Source: Bacillota bacterium
GTDB taxonomy: Bacteria; Bacillota; Sulfobacillia; Sulfobacillales; Sulfobacillaceae
Reading direction: 5' to 3'
Length of the DNA: 64,000 bases
Assembly: GCA_026627065.1 (NCBI GenBank)
Contig: JAPNUO010000001.1
Span: forward strand, 591,922-655,921
Shown here in pieces: positions 18,355-27,386 of the stretch (positions are counted from its first letter, which is position 1; every line of letters begins with the position of its first letter). Under the pieces are notes generated by a model, which did no database searches, was not told the origin of the DNA, and saw only the letters and a program-made list of their open reading frames with translations. The position numbers were made by a program, and so were the translations under genes.

Positions 18355-19799
18355 AACCACTCGTCCTCTCCCTGGGTCAGAACATCAAGAGCCGCCTGTG
18401 CCTTATTCCACGATTCTTGATATTCCACGACCGGATCCGAGTCGGCCACAATTCCCGCCCCCGCCTGGACATATGCTGTGCCCTCCTCAATTTCGAGGGT
18501 TCGAATGGTAATACAGGTATCGAGATCGCCGCGATGGGACCAATATCCTACGATACCTCCGTACGCTCCCCGGGACGTCGGTTCGAGCTCTTCAATAATT
18601 TCCATAGCGCGAATCTTGGGCGCTCCCGTCAACGTCCCGGCCGGAAACGAGGCACCCAATACGTCCATGGCATCAAACTCCGGACGCACCTCGCCGCGCA
18701 CTTCCGAAACAATGTGCATCACGTGCGAGTATTTTTCCTGGACCATAAAGGCATCGACCCGTACCGTTCCGTACTTGCAGATGCGCCCGAGATCATTGCG
18801 CGCCAAGTCGACCAACATCACGTGCTCGGCGCGTTCCTTGGGATCATGAATGAGGCTCTCCCACAGCGCCTGATCTTCCTCGGCCGTTCGACCTCGCGGC
18901 CGCGTCCCCGCGATGGGGCGATTCACCGCCACATTGCCTTCCACTCGGACCAAGGTTTCCGGCGACGAGCCTGCCAGCACGCGGCGCGGCGTCTCCAGAT
19001 AGAATAAATACGGAGAAGGATTCAGATGACGAAGCCGCCGATACAGGCTAAAGGGATCGCCCGCGATGCGCGCCTCGAGTCGCTGGGACAGCACCACTTG
19101 AAAAATGTCCCCGGCCGCAATGTATTCCTGGGCCCGACGGACCATGGACACAAATGTCTCGCGATCCATGGCCGCTTGAACCTGAGTCAGCCTCCGCACC
19201 ACGGGTTCCGCCAACATCAAGGGTTGGCGCAAAGCCTCGACCAGAATCTCCAGTCGCGTGCGCGCTTGTTCAAGCTGTGCACGAGGAGTTTCCACAATCA
19301 CTGTGACCACTTGGCGCCGATGATCAAAGGCCACTACCGCCTTGGGCCACGCCCATTCCCACAAAGGACCGCGCTGAGCGTGACGCCGCGGCAACTTTTC
19401 TAAATAACGCACCCAGTCGTAAGCAAAGTATCCGACCGCCCCGCCCACAAATGGGAGCTCTACGTCCTGAGGAACGGCAATGTGCTGACGGTGTTGCTGA
19501 CGACGAAGAAGTTCCAAAGGATTATGGCTGCGCTCTTCGCCCTCGGCTGATACCAGCACCGCTTCCCCCCCCTCTTCGCGGAGCCGCGCCCACTCGCCCA
19601 ATGCAATAAACGAATAGCGCGCAATTTTGTCGTCGCCCTCAACGCTTTCCAACAAGGTATGGGCCCCCAGCGATCTCAACCGCAAAAATGCCGAAATCGG
19701 CGTCAACTGATCGACCGCATATCGCCGAACCACCGCCACGTGGTGCGCTTGGCCGTCGTCCCAAATCTCTTCACCCGGCAGTCCCTTCGTGGTTTCCAC
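18351..19799 (-). CDS. trpE: Anthranilate synthase component I
   Basis: GTG 19799 follows GGAGGGACGGCT, whereas the ATG at 19826 lies inside the T-box terminator hairpin and is rejected. The 482-residue product has the N-terminal TrpE region (LTPISAFLRLRSLGAHTLLESVEG, with the LLES element of the tryptophan feedback site), and the chorismate-binding domain with IAGTRPRGRTAEEDQAL, ERAEHVMLVDLARNDLGR, FPAGTLTGAPKIRAMEII and GAYGGIVGYW. It makes anthranilate with TrpG. First gene of the trp operon. Confidence 0.97.
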   Translation of the reverse strand: METTKGLPGEEIWDDGQAHHVAVVRRYAVDQLTPISAFLRLRSLGAHTLLESVEGDDKIARYSFIALGEWARLREEGGEAVLVSAEGEERSHNPLELLRRQQHRQHIAVPQDVELPFVGGAVGYFAYDWVRYLEKLPRRHAQRGPLWEWAWPKAVVAFDHRRQVVTVIVETPRAQLEQARTRLEILVEALRQPLMLAEPVVRRLTQVQAAMDRETFVSMVRRAQEYIAAGDIFQVVLSQRLEARIAGDPFSLYRRLRHLNPSPYLFYLETPRRVLAGSSPETLVRVEGNVAVNRPIAGTRPRGRTAEEDQALWESLIHDPKERAEHVMLVDLARNDLGRICKYGTVRVDAFMVQEKYSHVMHIVSEVRGEVRPEFDAMDVLGASFPAGTLTGAPKIRAMEIIEELEPTSRGAYGGIVGYWSHRGDLDTCITIRTLEIEEGTAYVQAGAGIVADSDPVVEYQESWNKAQAALDVLTQGEDEWL

Positions 19800-19811
19800 A
19801 GCCGTCCCTCC

Positions 19812-19851
19812 GCAAAAATAATTCAACCCTCATCCCTCGGGACGAAGGTTG
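19812..19851 (-). terminator. T-box attenuator hairpin before trpE
   Basis: CAACCTTCGTCCC and GGGATGAGGGTTG (19823-19851) form a 13-bp stem with two G-U pairs, followed on the minus strand by AATTATTTTTG. The first arm overlaps the T-box antiterminator region as expected. Confidence 0.87.
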
Positions 19852-20086
19852 CTCCGCGGTGCCACCCCAATTAGGCTTTTGGCCTCTCTCAGTCATACGG
19901 GATGTCTACACATCCGATATGCCTTCCTCGTTAACGGGGGAAGAACCCGACTGCGCCTACTTGCCTTTCGGGCAGTAACTCCTGGGCCCATTCACCGATT
20001 GTCCCCCACCGGGCTCTCACCCGCCCCGGCTCGCTGCAGAGATCCGCGATCGGCTACTCTTCCCATTCATCGTTTTCTCACGATTT
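19812..20086 (-). ncRNA. T-box riboswitch, tryptophan specifier (trp operon leader)
   Basis: Minus-strand order: GAUGAAUGGGAAGAGUAGCC (stem I base with the AGUA element), GCAGCGAGCCGGG / GGUGAGAGCCCGG distal region, CCGAU pairing with AUCGG, and a specifier loop reading UGG at 19988-19990 (GAA-UGG-G). The conserved GGGGUGGCACCGCGG lies at 19854-19868 and is followed by an intrinsic terminator. The bulge is UGGC, which pairs with discriminator G73, the base found in bacterial tRNA-Trp. Uncharged tRNA-Trp would allow transcription of trpEGDCFBA. Confidence 0.92.
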
Positions 20087-20091
20087 TCTTC

Positions 20092-20120
20092 AGCATAACA
20101 TTGCCCTTCTCCTTCGTCAA
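20092..20120 (-). promoter_or_regulatory. Promoter of the trp operon
   Basis: TTGACG (20115-20120) and TATGCT (20092-20097) are 17 bases apart on the minus strand. The predicted start near 20085 is just upstream of stem I of the T-box. Confidence 0.75.
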
Positions 20121-20208
20121 CGGCAAAAACCGAGACCTTCACTCCTGAAGAGCATCGGCACCCACGCGAAGGCGGGCACCCCATGATCGTCGTCGACTCA
20201 TTCTCGCG

Positions 20209-20246
20209 AAAAAGGCCGGACCAAGCCGCGTTCTCGCTTAGCCGGC
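20209..20246 (-). terminator. Intrinsic terminator after the SHOCT protein gene
   Basis: GGCCGG and AAGC pair with CCGGCC and GCTT around a GC-rich loop (20213-20246), followed on the minus strand by TTTTT (20209-20213). It lies 10 bases past the stop of the SHOCT gene and upstream of the trp promoter. Confidence 0.7.
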
Positions 20247-20255
20247 CCGTCGCCG

Positions 20256-20528
20256 TTAAGGCTCGCGCTCCGTTTTCAGCAAACGTTCGACCATCGCGTC
20301 AAACTCCTGCGACGTGATTAATCCCTTCGCGTAACGCTCGCGCGCAATCTCGAGCGGATCCTTTTCTGCCGGCGCCATCGCCGACCACCCGGCCTCGGGC
20401 TTCGGGTTTTCCAGAGACCGCAGCCAGTACGCAAATCCCGCCACGGCCGCCGACCCCATCAAGACCATAAACCCGACCCCAAAGAGGGGAAACAACCATC
20501 GAAACCAAAACATCCACGGCATAGCCAC
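20256..20528 (-). CDS. Small membrane protein with C-terminal SHOCT domain
   Basis: The product is about 90 residues: one membrane segment (WFRWLFPLFGVGFMVLMGSAAVAGFAYWL), a linker, and a C-terminal SHOCT motif (DPLEIARERYAKGLITSQEFDAMVERLL). SHOCT domains are short oligomerisation modules often found at the ends of small membrane proteins; the function is unknown. GTG 20528 has AAGGA six bases upstream; ATG 20522 or a TTG at 20585 remain possible. It follows leuA on the same strand, 60-120 bases on, and ends in its own terminator. Confidence 0.7.
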   Translation of the reverse strand: MAMPWMFWFRWLFPLFGVGFMVLMGSAAVAGFAYWLRSLENPKPEAGWSAMAPAEKDPLEIARERYAKGLITSQEFDAMVERLLKTEREP

Positions 20529-20649
20529 CACCGTTCCTTCTGCATCCCATCGCCGCAGCCGCTTGACAACTCCATCATACTCCAAGCCTCGTCATATTTC
20601 ACGGGCGGGCCAGCGCCTCCGGTCTCGAGGTTCAAAGCCGAACTCTCAC

Positions 20650-22188
20650 TTACGGCACAGGCTGATAGGTTGCAGATTTCTGGCGAAAGAGAGCACGGTT
20701 CCACGCATCCAAATAGGCCTTGACGCCGGACATCACAATGTCGGAATCCACCCCGCGCCCTACAAACACTTCACCGTCGATCTGCAATCTCACCGACACG
20801 CGCGCCTGCGCATCAATCCCCTCGGTCACTGACTGCAGAGCAAATTCCAGCAGCCGCGAGTCGCGGCGGATCAGCGCGTCCATAGCTCGATAGGCAGCGT
20901 CCACCGGCCCGGATCCGGTGGCTTCTGCCTCGACTTCACGACCGTCAGGCATCCTGAGGCCGACTCGCGCTGCCGGCTTCCGCCCGCTGCCTAACGACAC
21001 CTCCAGCGAAGTCAACTCATAGCCCTGCTGCTCGGGCGTCCGGTCTTCTTCGGCCAGCAGTGCCAACAAATCTTCGTCGTACACTTCCTTTTTGCGATCG
21101 GCCAATTCCAAAAACGCCCGATGAAACTCCTCAAACCGCGCGTCGTCCAGTTCCCGACCTAGCTCGCGAAGTCTTGTGCGCACAGCATGACGACCGCTCC
21201 GGGCTGTCAAGACGATCCGCGATTCGGTAATGCCAACCCAGCGCGGGTCAATGATTTCATACGTTTTCCGGTCTTTTAGCACGCCATCCTGGTGTATGCC
21301 GGAGGAATGGGCAAACGCATTGGATCCCACGATCGCTTTGTTGGGTTGAACCCAAATCCCGGTCAAGCTCGACACCAAGCGGCTCGTCCGCGCAATTTCT
21401 TCAGTCCGGATGTTCGTCGTCACCTGGTAGAGTTCGGGCTTCACGCGAATCGCCATCACCACCTCTTCCAAGGCGGTGTTCCCCGCGCGTTCACCCAGCC
21501 CGTTAATGGTCACCTCTACCCGCCGCGCCCCGTTCTTGACGGCTGCCAGCGTATTCGCCGTGGCCATACCCAAATCATTGTGACAGTGGACCGACAAGAG
21601 CGCCCGATCGATGTTGGGCACTTCTGTCTTCAGCGTGCGGATGATGCGACCAAATTCCTCCGGATCGCAGTAACCCGTCGTGTCGGGAATGTTGACCACG
21701 GTGGCTCCCGCTTCAATGACCGCCTCCACCGTCTGCTTCAAATAAGCTAAATCGGCGCGGCCGGCGTCCTCCGTCGAGTACTGGACATAGGGCGTGTACC
21801 GTTTGGCATACCGCACCGCTTCCACGCCCATGGCCAAAATCTCCTCCCGAGAGCGGCGAAACTTTCCTTGCAAGTGAATGTCCGAGACGCCCAACACAAT
21901 ATGAATTTGGGGATGCTCTGCCTCGCGGATGGCTTCCCACACGGCGTCAATATCCTGGCGCACGGCCCGGGCCAGCGCGGTAATGCCGGTACTGCGAATT
22001 TCCCGGGCAATAGCACGCACGGCCTCGAAATCCCCCGGCGACGACGCCGGAAATCCCGCCTCGATTACGTCCACCCCCAGCACGGCCAACTGGCGGGCGA
22101 TCTCCAACTTTTCCGACGCGGTCAGCTTGGCGCCGGGAATCTGTTCCCCATCGCGCAGGGTGGTGTCCAGTACATATAACCGTTCCAT
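20650..22188 (-). CDS. leuA: 2-isopropylmalate synthase
   Basis: The 512-residue protein begins [20 protein letters not shown], the HMGL-like signature with the metal-binding aspartate, and has [19 protein letters not shown] with the HxH metal pair and [19 protein letters not shown]. The C-terminal third (about 390-505) is a LeuA regulatory dimer domain, which binds leucine in characterised enzymes. It condenses acetyl-CoA with 2-oxoisovalerate, the first step to leucine. The other leu genes are not adjacent, so it appears to be a stand-alone unit with its own promoter. A homocitrate or citramalate synthase is less likely given the length and motifs. Confidence 0.92.
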   Translation of the reverse strand: MERLYVLDTTLRDGEQIPGAKLTASEKLEIARQLAVLGVDVIEAGFPASSPGDFEAVRAIAREIRSTGITALARAVRQDIDAVWEAIREAEHPQIHIVLGVSDIHLQGKFRRSREEILAMGVEAVRYAKRYTPYVQYSTEDAGRADLAYLKQTVEAVIEAGATVVNIPDTTGYCDPEEFGRIIRTLKTEVPNIDRALLSVHCHNDLGMATANTLAAVKNGARRVEVTINGLGERAGNTALEEVVMAIRVKPELYQVTTNIRTEEIARTSRLVSSLTGIWVQPNKAIVGSNAFAHSSGIHQDGVLKDRKTYEIIDPRWVGITESRIVLTARSGRHAVRTRLRELGRELDDARFEEFHRAFLELADRKKEVYDEDLLALLAEEDRTPEQQGYELTSLEVSLGSGRKPAARVGLRMPDGREVEAEATGSGPVDAAYRAMDALIRRDSRLLEFALQSVTEGIDAQARVSVRLQIDGEVFVGRGVDSDIVMSGVKAYLDAWNRALFRQKSATYQPVP

Positions 22189-22263
22189 TGAATTCGTCCT
22201 TTCCTCGTTATGCCAACCGTTCGCTATCCTTGAAGGGCTCTGGCGATTACTGATATATTCATA

Positions 22264-22293
22264 ATTTTAGTAGAAACTCGCCAAGTGAATCAA
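22264..22293 (-). promoter_or_regulatory. Probable leuA promoter
   Basis: TTGATT (22288-22293) and TAAAAT (22264-22269) are 18 bases apart on the minus strand in an AT-rich stretch between recG and leuA. The leader of about 70 bases shows no T-box. The -10 assignment is uncertain because TATGAA and TATATC are nearby. Confidence 0.45.
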
Positions 22294-22301
22294 GGACGTC
22301 G

Positions 22302-24404
22302 TCAATGCAGTCGAACCTCAGCGGCGGCGCTGTCCAGAACGTCCCGCAGCCGGTTTCGCAGGGCTCGGTGTTCCTCTCGCGTAAGCTCCGGATCCGCCGT
22401 CAGCAGCACTCGCGCTGCCTCGCGCGCTTGGCGCCACAACGTGCCGTCGCGGGTCCAGTCCACCAGCGGCATGCCGGAAAGGCCATGCTGTCGCAAACCA
22501 AGGAACTCTCCTGGGCCTCGAATAGCCAAATCCTGTTCAGCGAGCTCAAAGCCGTCGGCCGTCTTGACCATGGCATCGAGACGGGCCTGCGCCTCGTCCG
22601 TTGCCGGATCGGCAATCAAGTAGCAGGTACCAGGATGCGCGCCCCGCCCAATCCGTCCCCTCAATTGATGCAACTGGGCCAATCCAAACCGGTCGGCCTC
22701 CTCAATGACCATCACCGTCGCGTTGGGCACGTCAAGTCCCACCTCCAAAATGGTCGTCCCGACCAGCACATCAATGGCACCCCGGCGAAAAGCCTCCATC
22801 ACTCGCGCTTGTTCCGCCTTAGGCAACCGGCCATGAATCAATCCCACCCGCCAGCCCGGAATCTGCCGCATGCCGTCGGCGAGCTTTTCCGCCGCCTTGC
22901 CGTTGGCTTCTTCCGTCTCTCCCACCAGCGGACACACCACATAGGCCTGCCGCCCTTGGCGCACCGCCTCCCGCACGGCGAGATATGCTGTGCGGCGATC
23001 GCGCTGGGATAAACGAATCGTTTTGACCGGTTGGCGCCCTGCAGGCTTGTCTAGCATCCGGCTGAGGGCCAGATCGCCGTATACGGTGAGGGCCAGGGTA
23101 CGGGGAATCGGCGTGGCCGTCATGACCAAGAGGTGCGGGGACACTCCTTTGTCGGACAGCTGCGCGCGCTGACGGACGCCAAATCGATGCTGTTCGTCGA
23201 CCACGACCAGGCCCAAGCGATCAAAGGCCACGCGTTCCGACAGCAGCGCATGTGTGCCCACCACCACGGCAGGTTGATTCGGCACCTCCGGCCCGCGCTG
23301 GTGCCCCGCAATCAACACCAGCGGCACCCCTATCGACGCCAGCCAAGGGGCCAGTGATTGCGCGTGTTGTTCGGCGAGAATCTCCGTGGGTACCATGAGG
23401 GCGGCCTGGTAGCCGCTCCCGACCGCTGCCATCATGGCAAGTAGGGCGACCACGGTCTTGCCGGATCCCACATCGCCTTGAAGGAGCCGCGCCATGGGAC
23501 GCGGTTGGGCCACATCGGCGCGAATGTCCGACCATGCGGTGTGTTGCCCCGTCGTAAGGGCAAACGGCAAACGATCCAAGACTTCCCGGACCAACCCGTT
23601 ATCGGGATTCAAAACCGGTGCGCGTTGGCCGCCCAGGCGCCGGCTACCCCATTCGATGACCAAGGCCATCCGAAGAAACTCATCAAACACGAGGCGGCGC
23701 CGCGCCGCTTCGCGATCCTGGTCGTTGTCGGGAAAATGAAGGTGCGCAACAGCGGGGGCGAGTTCGCGCAGCCGAAAGCGTCGGCGAATGGCCGAGGGTA
23801 GCGGATCCTCAAGCTGGGACGCCCAACGCGACACTGCCATGGCCGTCAAGTCTTGCACAAATCGCTGCTTAAGGCTCCCGGCCAGAGGATAGACGGGCCA
23901 CAATCCCAGCCGCGGCGCCTCCGCATCTTCGAGGACGTCAAAGTCCGGATGGGTCATGGTGAAACGCTGACGATAGAGCTCTACCCGTCCGGACAAGAGG
24001 AGCCAGCGTCCCGGCGACACCCGCTCGCGAATTCCGCGGGCATGAAAAAAAGACACCGTCAGCGATCCCGTGTCGTCGCTCACCAAAAGGGACAAAAGCC
24101 GCCTTTGGCGCGAAAGGCGGCGCTCTTCAACCCTCTGGATGCGCGCGCGGATGGTGGCCACGCTGCCCGGCACCACTTGGGCAATCGGGGTAATGCGGGT
24201 GCGATCAAGATAGCGCCGCGGCCATAGCGTCAAAAGCTCGCCAATGGTCGTCACGCCCACCTTCTTTAAATCACTAGCCCGTCGCGGCCCCACCCCTGGC
24301 AAGCGGTCGATGGGATCGCCCAGGCCTAGGGTTGCCAGACGACCTCCATCCACGGGCGAGACGCGGGCAACTGAACAAGTTCCGCGCTGAACGCGTCCTG
24401 CCAA
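22302..24404 (-). CDS. recG: ATP-dependent DNA helicase RecG
   Basis: The 700-residue protein has an N-terminal wedge/OB region (PIDRLPGVGPRRASDLKKVGV, then VATIRARIQRVEERR) and a superfamily 2 helicase core: Walker A LLQGDVGSGKTVVALLAM, VVVDEQHRFGVRQR (DEQH), VMTATPIPRTLAL (motif III) and IGRGAHPGTC (motif VI). It remodels stalled replication forks. The TTG at 24404 has AGGAGG seven bases upstream and overlaps fakA by 79 bases. A later GTG at 24353 has no ribosome site. recG next to fakA is the common Firmicute arrangement. Confidence 0.96.
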   Translation of the reverse strand: MAGRVQRGTCSVARVSPVDGGRLATLGLGDPIDRLPGVGPRRASDLKKVGVTTIGELLTLWPRRYLDRTRITPIAQVVPGSVATIRARIQRVEERRLSRQRRLLSLLVSDDTGSLTVSFFHARGIRERVSPGRWLLLSGRVELYRQRFTMTHPDFDVLEDAEAPRLGLWPVYPLAGSLKQRFVQDLTAMAVSRWASQLEDPLPSAIRRRFRLRELAPAVAHLHFPDNDQDREAARRRLVFDEFLRMALVIEWGSRRLGGQRAPVLNPDNGLVREVLDRLPFALTTGQHTAWSDIRADVAQPRPMARLLQGDVGSGKTVVALLAMMAAVGSGYQAALMVPTEILAEQHAQSLAPWLASIGVPLVLIAGHQRGPEVPNQPAVVVGTHALLSERVAFDRLGLVVVDEQHRFGVRQRAQLSDKGVSPHLLVMTATPIPRTLALTVYGDLALSRMLDKPAGRQPVKTIRLSQRDRRTAYLAVREAVRQGRQAYVVCPLVGETEEANGKAAEKLADGMRQIPGWRVGLIHGRLPKAEQARVMEAFRRGAIDVLVGTTILEVGLDVPNATVMVIEEADRFGLAQLHQLRGRIGRGAHPGTCYLIADPATDEAQARLDAMVKTADGFELAEQDLAIRGPGEFLGLRQHGLSGMPLVDWTRDGTLWRQAREAARVLLTADPELTREEHRALRNRLRDVLDSAAAEVRLH

Positions 24405-25762
24405 TAACTTGCCTCCTCTCGCGCAGCCAGATGACTTAAATACACGGTGACCACACCAGCCTCCGCCATCTCTTGGCGGATAGCCGCAGCGACTTCCTCC
24501 CGCGTGGCCAACAGTTCTGCGCCGCCCTCAATCGTCCAGCCGTCCGCAACGCGCGTCACAACCCAGCACCGCATGCGCTGCATCAACCGATAAAGCTGCT
24601 CGCGGTTCTCCTCCCAAGGGACTGACGCGTCGTATTCCAACGCCAGCTGTCCCAGCAAGCCTAAGGATGGCACCGCCAAAGCGCGCTCGAGGGGCCGGGA
24701 GGGCGCCAGCCACAACGTGTTGTCCCGGTCCTCGGCGTCTTCCGGCGACAGGACCCGAGACCAGCGTTCAAACACGACCCCCCACGGTTCCGGCACCACA
24801 ATAACCAAGCGCCTTTCCTCTCGCTCAGCCACCTGCTGGCGCATATCCCACCATTCCATGTGCTGAATATCGCCTACGGCAACCAACGCTTCCACCAACT
24901 GAACCGGCCGACTGGTGTGCACATGGACTTTCAACAGGCCGGGTCCCGAAGCCAACACCAGGGAATCCCCCAGCGCGGAAAGCGAGGCTTGAAGGCGTGA
25001 TTCGGGGTCCGGCGCGCGAAATCGGTACAGGAGCGCCTCCACATCATAAAAGTTGGTCGGCGATTGCGCCGCGTGCCGCCCTGGGCTCTCGCGCCTTCCC
25101 GCTCCTTCCAGTTCATTCGCAGGTGGCGCCGACAGCCCCAAGGCCGCATCTAGCCACCCTTGCACCATGCTCAAGTAGCCCAGCGCGCCTGCATCGACCA
25201 CGCGCGCCTCCTGGAGCACGGGAAGCGCATTGCTTGTGTTGGATAAGGCGGCGCGCCCCGCCTCCAGCGCCGTCTTGAGGCAATGCAGGACATCTTTCGC
25301 GCTTGACGCTCCTCCCGCCATAGCGTCGGCAATGGTCAGAATGGTCCCTTCCACGGGCTCGGGCACTGAGCGGCGCGCGCGTTCCGCGGCTCGGCGAAAC
25401 GCCCGCCCCAGATCTTCGGCTTCCCACCACGTCCGCCCTTCTGCCACCTCCGCAAATCCTGCCAGCAACTGGGACAGGATCACCCCCGAATTGCCGCGCG
25501 CCCCCATCAAAGCGCCATACGCAAGACGTTCCCACACACTTTCTAAATCGTAAGTCTCTGCTGCGGCAAGCGCGTCCACCGCAGCCTGAAGCGTCCCCAG
25601 CATGTTCCGGCCGGTGTCGCCGTCCGCCACAGGAAACACATTCATGGCATCTAGTCTCGGCGCTACTCGGCGCAATGCAACAAGTGCCGAGCTCATCCAC
25701 TCGGTCACCGTCGCGCCGACAATCCGCCACATCTCTTGGGGTCTGTCAGGCGTCAACCGCAC
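24326..25762 (-). CDS. fakA: Fatty acid kinase ATP-binding subunit (FakA/YloV, DhaL domain)
   Basis: The 478-residue protein starts with a DhaL-type kinase domain: MNVFPVADGDTGRNMLGTLQAA (metal/ATP-binding aspartates), YGALMGARGNSGVILSQLLAGF, VEGTILTIADAMA and VVDAGALGYLSMVQGW. The C-terminal half is divergent. FakA phosphorylates acyl chains presented by FakB (DegV family) proteins. It is shorter than the about 550 residues of YloV, the loss being in the C-terminal half. It overlaps yloU by 17 bases, in the conserved order yloU-yloV-recG. Confidence 0.9.
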   Translation of the reverse strand: MRLTPDRPQEMWRIVGATVTEWMSSALVALRRVAPRLDAMNVFPVADGDTGRNMLGTLQAAVDALAAAETYDLESVWERLAYGALMGARGNSGVILSQLLAGFAEVAEGRTWWEAEDLGRAFRRAAERARRSVPEPVEGTILTIADAMAGGASSAKDVLHCLKTALEAGRAALSNTSNALPVLQEARVVDAGALGYLSMVQGWLDAALGLSAPPANELEGAGRRESPGRHAAQSPTNFYDVEALLYRFRAPDPESRLQASLSALGDSLVLASGPGLLKVHVHTSRPVQLVEALVAVGDIQHMEWWDMRQQVAEREERRLVIVVPEPWGVVFERWSRVLSPEDAEDRDNTLWLAPSRPLERALAVPSLGLLGQLALEYDASVPWEENREQLYRLMQRMRCWVVTRVADGWTIEGGAELLATREEVAAAIRQEMAEAGVVTVYLSHLAAREEASYWQDAFSAELVQLPASRPWMEVVWQP

Positions 25763-26102
25763 GAACCCCTTCCACGTGGATCACGAGGTGATCGGGATAC
25801 CGCTCGACTGCTTCATAAAGCGCGTTGTTGACAGCATGTTGCAGGGCGCGGGCCACCGAAGGGATACGAACGCCATAACGGACGACCACGAAAAGGTCAA
25901 TATCATAGTGGCCGTCTTCTCGGCTCACCACCCGGACGCCCCGAAAGGGCAACGCGTGGTGCACCCATGACTGCACGTTCTCGGGCAAGCCTCGCTGCTG
26001 AAGGTCCTCGACTCCCGGAACGGTCAACGCAGCGCGACGGGCAATGGTCGCCAGCACCTCATCGTGCACCACCGTCTCCCCTAATTCGGTTCGCTGCTCC
26101 AC
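25746..26102 (-). CDS. yloU: Asp23/Gls24 family protein (YloU)
   Basis: The product of about 118 residues (GTG 26102; a longer GTG start at 26141 adds a cysteine-rich, unlikely leader) contains GETVVHDEVLATIARRAALTVPGVEDL, then YDIDLFVVVRYGVRIPSVARALQHAVNNAL and a conserved C-terminal VIHVEGVRAVD. This is the Asp23/Gls24 fold, linked to cell envelope stress, with no enzymatic activity known. It always sits before the FakA gene in Firmicutes and does so here. It diverges from rpmB. Confidence 0.87.
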   Translation of the reverse strand: MEQRTELGETVVHDEVLATIARRAALTVPGVEDLQQRGLPENVQSWVHHALPFRGVRVVSREDGHYDIDLFVVVRYGVRIPSVARALQHAVNNALYEAVERYPDHLVIHVEGVRAVDA

Positions 26103-26188
26103 ATCGCCACAACCTTTCCCACCCTTGCATCGTCTCGTCACCTATGTTACCATAGCCGGGAATGTCACGGCGCAAAGGAGAGGGTAAC

Positions 26189-26380
26189 ATGGCATACCGC
26201 TGTGAAATTTGCGACAAGCGCACGGGGCACGGCAATAATGTCAGTCACTCCCACAAGAAGACGAAACGGGTGTGGAGGCCCAACATTCAGCGGGTGCGTG
26301 CGCGCATTAACGGGCGCACGCAGCGGATCTACGTCTGCACACGGTGTTTAAGGTCGGGTCGGGTGGACCGCGCCATTTAA
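26189..26380 (+). CDS. rpmB: Ribosomal protein bL28
   Basis: ATG 26189 follows AAAGGAGAGGG. The 63-residue product, MAYRCEICDKRTGHGNNVSH followed by KKTKRVWRPNIQRVRARING, is bL28. It has two CxxC pairs (CEIC near the start, CTRC near the end), the zinc-binding C+ version. It is the only plus-strand gene in this block, divergent from yloU and convergent with hslO. Their stop codons overlap by four bases. Confidence 0.98.
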   Translation: MAYRCEICDKRTGHGNNVSHSHKKTKRVWRPNIQRVRARINGRTQRIYVCTRCLRSGRVDRAI

Positions 26381-27255
26381 GCACGGTCCTCCTTTAGTGC
26401 GGCCAGTTCACTCGCGCTAAACGGATATCGCCGCCGACAGTAGTGGCAGGTCACTTCGGCCCCGCCGTCGGCGATGAGCTCCTCGAGGTCGGTTGCTGGC
26501 AGCGCCTTCAAGGCCTCCAGTACCGAGGCTTCGCTGCACCAACAGGCCCAGGCGATGGGCACTGCCTCAGCCCAATGGATGGGCTCCGGCACCACCAAGC
26601 GTATCAGGGTTTCCAAACTGTCGCCGTCGGCTACCCGGCGGCTGATTTGTTCTAATGCTTGAAAGCGCGCAGCCACTTCCTCCACCAAGGATTCCGGACA
26701 CCCTGGCAATGCTTGAACCAAGACCGCCGCCGACGCGGTCACCAGGCCGTCCGTCCCCACCAACACACCGACCGACACCGCACTCGGAATTTGTTCCGAC
26801 TGCGTGAGATAGTAAAGAAAGTCGTCGCCGATCTCTCCGGTTCTCAACGGCACTTGGCTCTGGTACCAACGTCCGGCGCCTTCCTGGCGAATCACCCGAA
26901 ACGTTCCCTCGATCCCGATGGCTTGTCCAACGTCAAACTTGCCGTTGTCCCGCAAGGGGAGTTCGACCTGGGGATGCTGCACCCGCGCCCTGAGCTTGTC
27001 CCCCTCGAGCACTTCCGCCACCACTCGACCTAATGGCCCTTGGCCGTCGACCTCCACGGTGAGCCGCGCCCCCGCCGCCTTGACATCTCCAGCCAGGATA
27101 GCCGCCACACTCAAGAGTCGGCCCATGGCGGCGGCAGCCAGAGGCCAAGCGTCGTGAACCTGCTGGGCTTGGCGTGCGGTAACAGTGGTATTCACAGCCA
27201 CCGTGCGCAAAAGCCCGTCCGCTGCCGTCGCCCGAATCCGATAATCCGCGTTCAT
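26377..27255 (-). CDS. hslO: Redox-regulated chaperone Hsp33
   Basis: Read from ATG 27255, the 292-residue protein begins DYRIRATAADGLLRTVAV, with the Hsp33 core and a C-terminal redox switch: CWC about residue 233 and CHYC about 27 residues later (pattern CxC...CxxC). Reduced cysteines hold zinc; oxidation releases it and activates the holdase. The frame is open to 27645 but that extension covers two other genes. The ATG shares its A with the TGA of the spoVM-like micro-ORF (TGATG), which indicates translational coupling. Confidence 0.95.
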   Translation of the reverse strand: MNADYRIRATAADGLLRTVAVNTTVTARQAQQVHDAWPLAAAAMGRLLSVAAILAGDVKAAGARLTVEVDGQGPLGRVVAEVLEGDKLRARVQHPQVELPLRDNGKFDVGQAIGIEGTFRVIRQEGAGRWYQSQVPLRTGEIGDDFLYYLTQSEQIPSAVSVGVLVGTDGLVTASAAVLVQALPGCPESLVEEVAARFQALEQISRRVADGDSLETLIRLVVPEPIHWAEAVPIAWACWCSEASVLEALKALPATDLEELIADGGAEVTCHYCRRRYPFSASELAALKEDRA

Positions 27256-27341
27256 CACTTCGACTTCGTACTCCACACCCGGAGCACGACTTGCAGCAGT
27301 TTCCCTACAACTCGCGGCACCTTGACCACCTGCACCTGCAT
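27255..27341 (-). CDS. spoVM: SpoVM-like amphipathic spore-coat anchoring peptide
   Basis: A 28-residue frame, MQVQVVKVPRVVGKLLQ and then VVLRVWSTKSK, starts at ATG 27341 behind AAGGGTGAG. It resembles Bacillus SpoVM (26 residues, MKFYTIKLPKFLGGIVR...). K7, P9, a basic residue at 10 and G13 fall at identical positions, and the hydrophobic pattern of the curvature-sensing helix is kept. SpoVM marks the forespore surface and recruits SpoIVA. The gene order rsgA-rpe-(x)-spoVM-rpmB is the one found in Bacillus. Too short for ordinary gene calling. Homology is inferred from pattern, length and position. Confidence 0.82.
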   Translation of the reverse strand: MQVQVVKVPRVVGKLLQVVLRVWSTKSK

Positions 27342-27386
27342 TGTCGCTCACCCTTTCTCGTTGCACCCCAAGTCCCGAATCCAAGA

